Below are positions 9,579 through 15,608 of a stretch of DNA of 64,000 nucleotides, one piece after another. Made by a program: the position numbers and the translations under genes. The DNA is from Acinetobacter sichuanensis. GTDB taxonomy: Bacteria > Pseudomonadota > Gammaproteobacteria > Pseudomonadales > Moraxellaceae. Each line of letters opens with the position of its first letter. Within the stretch, counting starts at the first letter, position 1. A model generated the notes under the pieces. It searched no databases, was not told where the DNA came from, and worked only from the letters and a program-made list of their open reading frames with translations. The DNA lies in assembly GCF_003024515.2 (NCBI RefSeq), contig NZ_PYIX02000006.1, forward strand, positions 1 through 64,000, read 5' to 3'.

Positions 9579-10532
9579 ATGTTACAGTTTACATTTTTAG
9601 GCACATCTTCAGGTGCTCCTTCGCTGACCCGCAATGTGTCAGGTTTAGCCGTGCGCCACAGTAAAAGCAAAGATTGGATTTTGATTGATGCAGGTGAAGG
9701 TACACAGCATCAAATTCAACGTGCAAAATTATCCTTACAACATTTACAAGCCATTTGCATTACTCATGTGCATGGTGATCATTGTTATGGTCTGATGGGT
9801 TTGCTTGCGAGCGCAGGCATGAATGGGCGTAAAGAACAGCTCACCATCATTGCGCCAAAAAATATTCAGCTTTGGTTTGAAGCTACCCAACAATTGACCG
9901 ATTTACACCTGCCCTATCCGCTTGAATTTATAGATGTTAATACGCTTCAGCAAGCCATACAGATCAATGAATCAATTCAACTTTCAGCCATTGCATTGCA
10001 TCATCGGGTGGAAAGTTATGCCTTTGCCATTGAAGTGATTCAACAACAGAAAAAACTCAATGTTGATGCTTTAAATGCATTATCCATCCCCAAAGGTAAA
10101 TTGTGGGGCGATTTACAACAAGGTAAAGATGTTGAATATGATGGAAAATTATTGATGTCCAATCAATATGTTGAGATTCAACAACATCGGGTCAAAGCTA
10201 TTATTGGCGGTGATAATGATCAACCTGAATTACTCAGCTCAGCTTGTCAGGATGCCGATGTCTTGATTCATGAAAGTACCTATACCCAAGCAACATTGGA
10301 CAAAGTCGGCACTGCACCAATGCACAGTTCTGCAAAAATGGTGGCTGAATTTGCTGAACAAGTACAATTACCTAACTTGGTTTTGACACACTTTAGCGCA
10401 CGTTATCATGATCATGAAGGCTTAAATATGTTGAAGAATGAAGCGCAACAGTTTTATTCAGGGCAATTATTTCTGGCTGAAGACTTGGCAAGTTATGAAT
10501 TCAACGCAGATCATGTTCTTGTCAAAATTTAA
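9579..10532 (+). CDS. rnz: Ribonuclease Z (tRNase Z)
   Basis: The 317-aa metallo-beta-lactamase-fold protein has FLGTSSGAPS at the N-terminus, the zinc motif HVHGDHCYGLMGLL (about residues 64-77), a GGDNDQ segment and the HEST motif (about 231-234), all diagnostic of RNase Z/ElaC. The family cleaves tRNA precursors 3' of the discriminator base. The gene lies between the rtcR group and rsr, and a strong hairpin follows it. Its position beside Y RNAs carrying tRNA-like acceptor and T arms suggests a processing role for those RNAs, but that is inference. It may also serve as the housekeeping enzyme. Confidence 0.92.
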   Translation: MLQFTFLGTSSGAPSLTRNVSGLAVRHSKSKDWILIDAGEGTQHQIQRAKLSLQHLQAICITHVHGDHCYGLMGLLASAGMNGRKEQLTIIAPKNIQLWFEATQQLTDLHLPYPLEFIDVNTLQQAIQINESIQLSAIALHHRVESYAFAIEVIQQQKKLNVDALNALSIPKGKLWGDLQQGKDVEYDGKLLMSNQYVEIQQHRVKAIIGGDNDQPELLSSACQDADVLIHESTYTQATLDKVGTAPMHSSAKMVAEFAEQVQLPNLVLTHFSARYHDHEGLNMLKNEAQQFYSGQLFLAEDLASYEFNADHVLVKI

Positions 10533-10537
10533 TCGCT

Positions 10538-10570
10538 TTAAATCGTCATCTTTAATCGATGACGATTTAA
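10538..10570 (+). terminator. Terminator after rnz
   Basis: A perfect 13-bp stem, TTAAATCGTCATC with GATGACGATTTAA, encloses a seven-base loop just after rnz. It is followed at some distance by a T-rich run. It separates rnz from the sigma54-driven rsr transcript. Confidence 0.8.
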
Positions 10571-10727
10571 CCCTAAATAAAACTATCTTTTTTTATATTT
10601 CAATATTTATTTTTATAGATAAAATCGAGTATTTTTAATTCATATTTTTATAAAATGATTCACATTAAAATATTTAATTATTTATTTTCATATACTTAAA
10701 AAAATAAAATCATGCTAAAAATAAAAG

Positions 10728-10744
10728 TTGGCACGCTCTTCGCA
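10728..10744 (+). promoter_or_regulatory. Sigma54 (-24/-12) promoter upstream of rsr
   Basis: TTGGCACGCTCTTCGCA matches the RpoN consensus TGGCACG-N4-TTGCA, with the essential GG at 10730-10731 and GC at 10742-10743 exactly ten bases apart. It lies 45 bp before the rsr start. Transcription would begin near 10755. The sequence is almost identical to the promoter before rtcB, implying joint control by RtcR. Confidence 0.92.
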
Positions 10745-10788
10745 ATATATCTTTCAAGAAATTAAAAATTAAACTTGAGGATGCTGTC

Positions 10789-12417
10789 ATGGCGAACAAG
10801 ACAATTTTTGCCTCTCGCACTGCGAAGGCAAAACCACCATTAGGACTAAATGAAGCAGGCGGTCATGCTTATCCATTAAAATCACGTGCAGCTTTGGCAC
10901 AGTTGGCGGCAACAGGAACCCTGAACCATACTTTTTATCAGGATGCCCAAGTCCAATTGGATCAAATTCTCACTTTGGCATTGGAAGTTGAACCTGAATT
11001 TGTTGCCAAAACAGCGATTTATGCACGTCAACATGCACATATGAAAGATACGCCTGTGGTGTTATTGGCATTGCTTTCAGAACTCGATGCCGATTTATTT
11101 AAACAACTTTTCCCGATCATTATTGATAACGGAAAACAATTGCGTAACTTTGTACAGATTATGCGTGCAGGAATGATCGGACGTAAGTCTTTGGGTTCAT
11201 TGCCAAAACGTATGGTCAATGATTGGATTTTAACAGCAAATGATCAACAACTGATGGCGGCGAATATTGGAAACAGCCCATCCCTTGCAGATGTGTTGAA
11301 AATAACCCATCCAAAACCAAAGACTGAGCAACATGATGCCTTCTTTGCCTACGTATTAGGAAAAGATTATGCCATTGAACAATTGCCATCTCAGATTCAG
11401 GCATTGGAACAATTTCGTTTAGGTCAGACAACTGAAGTGCCAAAAGTACCAATGCAGTTGTTAACCAATCTGAATTTAACAGCGGCACAATGGGCGGAAA
11501 TTGCTAAAAATGGTTCTTGGCAAATGCTCAGAATGAATCTGAATACTTTTTTGCGTCACGGTGTATTTGAGATTAAAGGCATGACCAAAATCATTGCGGA
11601 TAAATTGATGGATGAAACGGCGATTGCCAAAAGTCGGGTTTTGCCTTATCAGCTCATGATGGCATGGTCTGCGCTTGCCGATGGAATGCCGCATGAAATT
11701 GCCAATGCATTAAAATTTGCCATGCAGCGTGCCATTGCTCATGTACCAAAATTATCAGGTAATGTGGTGATTGCGATTGATGTTTCAGGTTCAATGGGAA
11801 GCCCTGTAACGGGTTATCGTAAAGGGGCAACTTCACAGTTACGTTGTGTTGATGCGGCGGCTTTATTTGCAAGTGCATTTAAATATGTCAATCCAAACAT
11901 ACGTTTAATGCCCTTTGATACCCAAGTACGTGAATTGTCTAACCTGACCAAAGTACAGCAATATTTACGTAAAAAGGCATTAGGAGATCGACAGGAAGAA
12001 ATTGATATTTTCGCCTTAGCCAAAAAATTTGCCAATATGTGTGGTGGTGGAACAGCTTGTTCTAAACCATTAGAACTGTTGGTAAAAGAAAATGCCGAGG
12101 TCGATTTGGTGATTTATTTTTCGGATAATGAGTCATGGCTTGATCAAATACGAGGACTAAAACACTCAACAGGAATGATGATTTATTGGAATAAGTTAAA
12201 ACAGCAAAATCCAAATGCAAAACTTGTCTGTGTCGATTTACAGCCTTATGCGACTGCGCAAATGCCTGAGCAAAAAGATGTGATGAATATTGGTGGATTT
12301 TCCGATACCGTGTTTAAACTGATTGAAAGTTTTGCCAACAATGAAATGCATGCAGATCATTGGGTTGGCGAAATTGAAAAAATAGAAATTCCACAGTCTC
12401 AGCTTCACGCAAGCTGA
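10789..12417 (+). CDS. rsr: Ro60/TROVE-domain RNA-binding protein (Rsr)
   Basis: The 542-aa protein consists of an N-terminal TROVE HEAT-repeat ring (about 1-320; typical ETAIYARQ-like helix VAKTAIYARQHAHMKD) and a C-terminal von Willebrand A domain. The MIDAS residues are visible as DVSGSMG (about 331), GGGTACS and SDNES. Bacterial Ro orthologues bind Y RNAs and misfolded or damaged RNA, and can tether PNPase for RNA degradation. The gene has GAGGA before the ATG and a sigma54 promoter 45 bp upstream. The Y RNA array starts about 80 bp after its stop, so protein and RNA partners are probably made from the same transcript. Confidence 0.95.
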   Translation: MANKTIFASRTAKAKPPLGLNEAGGHAYPLKSRAALAQLAATGTLNHTFYQDAQVQLDQILTLALEVEPEFVAKTAIYARQHAHMKDTPVVLLALLSELDADLFKQLFPIIIDNGKQLRNFVQIMRAGMIGRKSLGSLPKRMVNDWILTANDQQLMAANIGNSPSLADVLKITHPKPKTEQHDAFFAYVLGKDYAIEQLPSQIQALEQFRLGQTTEVPKVPMQLLTNLNLTAAQWAEIAKNGSWQMLRMNLNTFLRHGVFEIKGMTKIIADKLMDETAIAKSRVLPYQLMMAWSALADGMPHEIANALKFAMQRAIAHVPKLSGNVVIAIDVSGSMGSPVTGYRKGATSQLRCVDAAALFASAFKYVNPNIRLMPFDTQVRELSNLTKVQQYLRKKALGDRQEEIDIFALAKKFANMCGGGTACSKPLELLVKENAEVDLVIYFSDNESWLDQIRGLKHSTGMMIYWNKLKQQNPNAKLVCVDLQPYATAQMPEQKDVMNIGGFSDTVFKLIESFANNEMHADHWVGEIEKIEIPQSQLHAS

Positions 12418-12499
12418 TTCTGTGAAACAAATTTGACATTGTCATTGTGAGATATTTCATCTAAAAAATGTGATATCCATATTGACCATGTTAGATAAA

Positions 12500-12562
12500 C
12501 GCACAAATGCGCTAGGAACTACATTTTTCCAATGAGACGTTTCTAAAATAATTTGTTGTGCG
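12500..12562 (+). ncRNA. Y RNA 1 (short form, no tRNA-like module)
   Basis: Outer helix CGCACAA (12500-12506) pairs with TTGTGCG (12556-12562). The conserved ATGCG bulge follows, then an inner helix CTAGGAAC with GTTTCTAA (one mismatch), then the TACAT box and a short apical loop containing TTTCCAATGA. The 3' side of the internal loop ends in TTTG. This is the same core as in the other five units. At about 63 nt it contains only the Ro-binding part. Confidence 0.72.
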
Positions 12563-12572
12563 CGTTGTAACA

Positions 12573-12641
12573 GATTGCCAAATGCCGATAGAACTACATT
12601 CTTTCCAAATGACATGTTTTATCAACACTTTGTTGGCGATC
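12573..12641 (+). ncRNA. Y RNA 2 (short form, no tRNA-like module)
   Basis: Outer helix GATTGCCAA (12573-12581) pairs with TTGGCGATC (12633-12641) including one G-U. ATGCC follows, then inner helix GATAGAAC (12587-12594) with GTTTTATC (12616-12623), and a TACAT box. The 21-nt apical loop resembles that of Y RNA 1 (TTTCCAA, then TGA). The core matches the larger units, but the tRNA-like insert is absent. Confidence 0.75.
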
Positions 12642-12656
12642 AAAAATAGTAAAAAT

Positions 12657-12782
12657 GCATAAAATGCGTTGAGGACTACATCTTTAATGCGTAGGTCGGT
12701 GGTTCGAGTCCATCCTGTATGACAGACATACAGTAGCTCAGCTGGATAGAGCAACGAAACGTCTTCAATATTTTGTTTATGC
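12657..12782 (+). ncRNA. Y RNA 3 with permuted tRNA-like module
   Basis: Outer helix GCATAAA (12657-12663) pairs with TTTATGC (12776-12782); ATGCG bulge; inner helix TTGAGGAC with GTCTTCAA; TACAT box. Inside lies a tRNA mimic in permuted order. The T arm is 12698-12714 with loop TTCGAGT. The acceptor 3' strand CTGTATG (12715-12721) is joined by ACAGA to the acceptor 5' strand CATACAG (12727-12733). TA and a D arm (12736-12752, loop AGCTGGATA) follow. This is the layout known for YrlA-type bacterial Y RNAs, where the anticodon arm position is taken by the Ro-binding stem. Confidence 0.9.
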
Positions 12783-12796
12783 AAATGTGGTAAAAG

Positions 12797-12920
12797 TAAA
12801 TCAAATGCTTCAAGGACTACATCTTCAATTGACGTAATCGGTGGTTCGAATCCACCCCATTATTTCGGTAATGGTAGCCAAGTGGCAAGGCGCGAACGTC
12901 TTTGATATTTTGTTGATTTA
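12797..12920 (+). ncRNA. Y RNA 4 with permuted tRNA-like module
   Basis: Outer helix TAAATCAA (12797-12804) pairs perfectly with TTGATTTA (12913-12920); ATGCT bulge; inner helix TCAAGGAC with GTCTTTGA; TACAT box. The tRNA-like part has a T arm (12840-12856, loop TTCGAAT) and an acceptor helix CCATTAT/GTAATGG capped by a TTCG tetraloop (12864-12867). TA follows, then a three-pair D arm (12877-12891). The helices differ in sequence from unit 3 but keep pairing, which supports the structure. Confidence 0.9.
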
Positions 12921-12958
12921 TGCGTAAGACAGTGTATGAAAATATACTGAGGTCTTTG

Positions 12959-13090
12959 ATTCATCAAATGCCGATAGGACTACATAGGGACTTAGAGATC
13001 AGCGGTTAGACTCCGCTGCGGTATGTACATACTGTCGCTTAAAGCAAAAGCGCTAAGATAAATGTCTTATCATTCAACTTGTTGATGGAT
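12959..13090 (+). ncRNA. Y RNA 5 with divergent tRNA-like module
   Basis: Outer helix ATTCATCAA (12959-12967) pairs with TTGATGGAT (13082-13090); ATGCC bulge; inner helix GATAGGAC with GTCTTATC; TACAT box. A T-arm-like hairpin AGCGG/CCGCT (13001-13017) carries the unusual loop TTAGACT rather than TTCRANN. The acceptor-like helix CGGTATG/CATACTG (13019-13034) is nearly continuous, closed by a few bases. A D-like hairpin GCTT/AAGC follows. An extra CTTAG/CTAAG helix (12991-12995 with 13053-13057) replaces the anticodon stem. Confidence 0.82.
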
Positions 13091-13110
13091 GATTGATCTG
13101 TTGTAAAAAT

Positions 13111-13251
13111 AACAGGATATAAAATGCCTTGAGGACTACATTATCCGTTTGTCGGTGGTTCGATTCCACCCTGTTTCACTTTTAAATAAATGAAACAGTA
13201 GCTCAGTAGGTAGAGCCACGATTGTCTTCGCAACTTTGTTTATATCCTGTT
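13111..13251 (+). ncRNA. Y RNA 6 with permuted tRNA-like module
   Basis: This unit has the longest outer helix, a perfect 13 bp between AACAGGATATAAA (13111-13123) and TTTATATCCTGTT (13239-13251). ATGCC, an inner GAGGAC/GTCTTC helix and the TACAT box follow. The tRNA-like part has a T arm at 13154-13170 (loop TTCGATT) and an acceptor helix CTGTTTC (13171-13177) with GAAACAG (13192-13198) joined by a 14-nt loop. TA and a D arm GCTC/GAGC (13201-13216) complete it. It is the last unit before the bS21-like genes. Confidence 0.9.
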
Positions 13252-13379
13252 GTTTATCTTCGCAATTAAAAATAATAATTTTAAAATATCAAATAAAATG
13301 ATCATAAAAGCAATTTCAAAAATTAAACCTTGTTAAAAAATAAACAATTTGTTAACTTAATATCTCAAATCAAAAACAA

Positions 13380-13395
13380 AGACAGGTGTCAGTCT
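13380..13395 (+). promoter_or_regulatory. Conserved leader of bS21-like gene 1
   Basis: The 16-nt AGACAGGTGTCAGTCT occurs identically at 13734-13749 before the second bS21-like gene, with the same 14-nt distance to ATG. AGAC and GTCT could pair and hide the AGGTG, which resembles a Shine-Dalgarno. It may be a translational control element. Alternatively it is part of an N-terminal extension beginning at GTG, or a dispersed repeat. Confidence 0.5.
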
Positions 13396-13409
13396 TTAAA
13401 ACGCAAATC

Positions 13410-13700
13410 ATGTCTATACAAGTTATTGTTGAAGATAACAATATTGAACTCGCGCTACATCAGTTACAGCAAAAACAATATCTCTTACAAGCCACCCGTC
13501 GGTATAAAAAGCGCCAAGGCTTTTATGAGCAAGCTGCCATTTTAAAGCGCAAAAAACGTAAAATGAAACGCCTGATCAGTCAGGCACAAAGCCATTTTGC
13601 ACTATGTACACCGCCTATAACTCATCCTAATTTTTGGTATAAAATTGATTTAAAGCAACAACATCAACGCACAGGCAATACTTTTGCCGTAGGTCGATAA
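13410..13700 (+). CDS. bS21-like small basic protein 1
   Basis: The 96-aa protein has a first half resembling ribosomal protein bS21: an initial beta-like VIVEDNNIELAL, then basic helices with RRYKKRQGFYEQ and LKRKKRKMKRLI. These align with [17 protein letters not shown] and [11 protein letters not shown] in the true bS21 at 45545-45760. The C-terminal 35 residues are extra. It sits between the Y RNA array and rtcB and is followed by a paralogue. An in-frame GTG at 13386 could extend it by eight residues. Homology is judged by eye; binding to the 30S subunit near the anti-Shine-Dalgarno is an inference from bS21. Confidence 0.65.
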   Translation: MSIQVIVEDNNIELALHQLQQKQYLLQATRRYKKRQGFYEQAAILKRKKRKMKRLISQAQSHFALCTPPITHPNFWYKIDLKQQHQRTGNTFAVGR

Positions 13701-13733
13701 ACCTATTCTTTTCTTTTTTTATTTCATCACAAG

Positions 13734-13749
13734 AGACAGGTGTCAGTCT
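13734..13749 (+). promoter_or_regulatory. Conserved leader of bS21-like gene 2
   Basis: This is a second exact copy of AGACAGGTGTCAGTCT, again 14 nt before an ATG. It lies in the short gap after bS21-like gene 1. The identity exceeds that of the coding sequences that follow, which suggests selection on the leader itself or a recent copy event. Confidence 0.5.
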
Positions 13750-13763
13750 GTAAAACACGATTT

Positions 13764-14024
13764 ATGAGCATCAAAGTCCACGTTAAAGATGACGATCTCG
13801 ATCTTGCTTTAGAGCAACTTCGCATCAAAAGTTATTATTTAACCACGCATCATTGGTATAAAAAATGCCATGCCTATCATGAAAAACCACCAAGTAAAAA
13901 GCGCAAAACAACCGATATGAAATTGCTGATTGGGCATTGTCAGGTTTTAGAGGATGACCCTTTGGCAGAGCGTTTGGATATTCATCTTGAACAGCACTAT
14001 CTCAAGATAAATCAAAAACCTTAG
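13764..14024 (+). CDS. bS21-like small basic protein 2
   Basis: The 86-aa protein is paralogous to its upstream neighbour: MSIKVHVKDDDLDLALEQL matches MSIQVIVEDNNIELALHQL, then WYKKCHAYHEKPPSKKRKT aligns with the FYE-KRKK region of bS21. It has fewer basic residues than copy 1, and its second half is acidic. A GTG at 13740 gives a possible eight-residue extension. A strong terminator follows at 14047, so this is the last gene of the rsr transcript. Function is unknown. Replacement or modification of bS21 on stressed ribosomes is a hypothesis. Confidence 0.6.
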   Translation: MSIKVHVKDDDLDLALEQLRIKSYYLTTHHWYKKCHAYHEKPPSKKRKTTDMKLLIGHCQVLEDDPLAERLDIHLEQHYLKINQKP

Positions 14025-14046
14025 CGACAATATTTTCCTATCACTT

Positions 14047-14076
14047 AAATCCATGCCAAATTTGGCATGGATTTTT
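14047..14076 (+). terminator. Terminator closing the rsr-Y RNA-bS21-like transcript
   Basis: A perfect 11-bp stem AAATCCATGCC with GGCATGGATTT is followed by more T residues. It separates the first sigma54 transcript from the second, which starts before rtcB. Confidence 0.9.
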
Positions 14077-14239
14077 TATGCAGTGGTTAATTTTTAAATA
14101 TCCATTTTTATATTTAACTATATATTTTTATATATTACAAAAGAAAATAAAAGCACAATAAAAACTCTAAAAATAAAATAAATATTTTAAATTATTAAAT
14201 ATCAATTATTTAAAAATTAAATCTCAAATAAAATCAAAC

Positions 14240-14256
14240 TTGGCACACTCTTCGCA
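14240..14256 (+). promoter_or_regulatory. Sigma54 (-24/-12) promoter upstream of rtcB
   Basis: TTGGCACACTCTTCGCA has GG at 14242-14243 and GC at 14254-14255 with ten bases between. It differs from the rsr promoter at one of 17 positions, and both are followed by ATAT. Initiation near 14267 would give a roughly 75-nt leader containing a hairpin. RtcR is the expected activator. Confidence 0.92.
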
Positions 14257-14293
14257 ATATATACAGCACATCATCATGATGTATGAAATTTTC

Positions 14294-14322
14294 ACCTGCC
14301 TGCAACCGCTTGGCAGGCAGGT
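14294..14322 (+). promoter_or_regulatory. Hairpin in rtcB 5' leader
   Basis: A perfect 9-bp helix ACCTGCCTG with CAGGCAGGT around an 11-nt loop lies 20 nt before the rtcB ATG. It is GC-rich in an AT-rich region. It lacks a T run, so it is unlikely to terminate. It could stabilise the mRNA or be a regulatory or RNA-binding site. Confidence 0.5.
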
Positions 14323-14341
14323 TTAGAGAAGGAATAAAGCA

Positions 14342-15607
14342 ATGACTATGTCAGTAATTGAACAAATCGAAAAACAAGCCTCAAATGAGCGTGCCTATAA
14401 CATTATTCAGGACGCAAAAGGCGTTCCAATTAAAATGTGGACTAAAGGTGTCCCTGTTGATGAGAAATCTAAAGATCAATTGTTAAAAACCGCGCAAATG
14501 CCGTTTATTTATAAATGGATGGCGGTAATGCCTGATGTCCATGTCGGGATCGGTGCGACGATTGGTAGCGTGATTCCAACCAAAGGTGCGATTATCCCTG
14601 CTGCGGTGGGTGTGGATATTGGTTGTGGAATGATGGCAGCGCGTACTTCACTGACTGCATCTGATCTGCCTGATAATTTACATACCTTACGTACCGAGCT
14701 TGAACGTTTAATTCCGCACGGAATGACCAAAACTCGTGGTCATCGTGACCGAGGTTCTTGGAATACACCACCTGAACGTGTAGATCAAGTTTGGGCTGAA
14801 TTGGTGACTGATTTTGAATATATTTGTGCCAAACATCCACGTTTAAAGAATACCAATAACCGCACTCAACTTGGAACTTTGGGAACGGGAAATCACTTTG
14901 TTGAAATCTGTTTAGATGAGCATCAACAGGTTTGGATTATGTTGCATTCGGGTTCTCGTGGGGTTGGAAATGCGATAGGAAACCACTTTATCGAGCTTGC
15001 TCGTAAAGATATGCAGAAGCATTTCATTAACCTGCCTGATAAAGACTTAGCTTATTTGGTTGAAGGAACTGAACATTTTGATGATTATTGGTTTGCTGTG
15101 GGTTGGGCGCAACGTTTTGCCATGAAAAACCGTGAGTTAATGATGGAAGCCGCAGTTCAGGCTTTACGAATTATTATTAACAAACCATTTAATGCCAAAG
15201 TTGAAGCGGTGAATTGTCATCATAATTATGTGGATAAGGAAGAACATTTCGGACAGGAAGTTCTTGTTACTCGTAAAGGTGCAGTTCGTGCGCGTTTGGG
15301 TGAGTATGGAATTATTCCAGGTTCGATGGGTGCGAAGTCTTTTATTGTGAAAGGTAAGGGAAATCAGGAATCTTTCTGTTATTGTTCGCATGGTGCAGGT
15401 CGTGTGCATAGCCGTACTGCTGCGAAGAAGTTGTTTACTGTGCAAGATCAGATTGAGCAAACTCAAGGTGTAGAATGCCGTAAGGATGAAGCCGTGATTG
15501 ATGAGATTCCGTCTGCTTATAAGCCGATTGAAGATGTGATGAAAGCGCAAAGTGATTTGGTGGAAGTGGTTTATACACTGAATCAGGTTGTTTGTGTGAA
15601 GGGATAA
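14342..15607 (+). CDS. rtcB: RNA-splicing ligase RtcB
   Basis: The 421-aa protein is a GTP- and Mn-dependent RNA ligase that joins 2',3'-cyclic phosphate or 3'-phosphate ends to 5'-OH ends. Family motifs are clear: MPDVHVGIGATIG, GVDIGCGM (metal Cys), LGTLGTGNHFVE, HSGSRGVG, NCHHNY, and the guanylylated His in SHGAGR (His350, equivalent to His337 of E. coli). Length is slightly above the E. coli enzyme. It follows a sigma54 promoter and hairpin leader. The next gene begins two bases after its stop, so translation is tightly coupled. Documented substrates in E. coli include cleaved tRNA and MazF-cut 16S rRNA. Confidence 0.97.
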   Translation: MTMSVIEQIEKQASNERAYNIIQDAKGVPIKMWTKGVPVDEKSKDQLLKTAQMPFIYKWMAVMPDVHVGIGATIGSVIPTKGAIIPAAVGVDIGCGMMAARTSLTASDLPDNLHTLRTELERLIPHGMTKTRGHRDRGSWNTPPERVDQVWAELVTDFEYICAKHPRLKNTNNRTQLGTLGTGNHFVEICLDEHQQVWIMLHSGSRGVGNAIGNHFIELARKDMQKHFINLPDKDLAYLVEGTEHFDDYWFAVGWAQRFAMKNRELMMEAAVQALRIIINKPFNAKVEAVNCHHNYVDKEEHFGQEVLVTRKGAVRARLGEYGIIPGSMGAKSFIVKGKGNQESFCYCSHGAGRVHSRTAAKKLFTVQDQIEQTQGVECRKDEAVIDEIPSAYKPIEDVMKAQSDLVEVVYTLNQVVCVKG

Positions 15608-15608
15608 T

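Noticed and set aside
12512-12784. Minus-strand open frame containing GWTRTTDLRIKD
   Set aside because: It reads antisense through two Y RNAs. This peptide pattern is a well-known artefact of translating tRNA-like T arms.
12690-13220. Several tRNA genes, suggested by TTCRANT loops and GCTCAG D arms
   Set aside because: The halves are in the wrong order (T arm before D arm) and no anticodon arm is present between them. The acceptor strands pair across a short loop, and each module is enclosed by Y-RNA helices.
12500-13251. CRISPR-like array, because ACTACAT recurs every 70-180 nt
   Set aside because: The repeats are too short and part of a paired RNA core, spacing is irregular, and no cas gene is present. 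The CARF domain in RtcR is a separate regulatory use.
13330-13545. Alternative plus-strand open frame overlapping bS21-like gene 1
   Set aside because: It is in another frame, has no ribosome-binding site and lacks the similarity seen between the two bS21-like genes.
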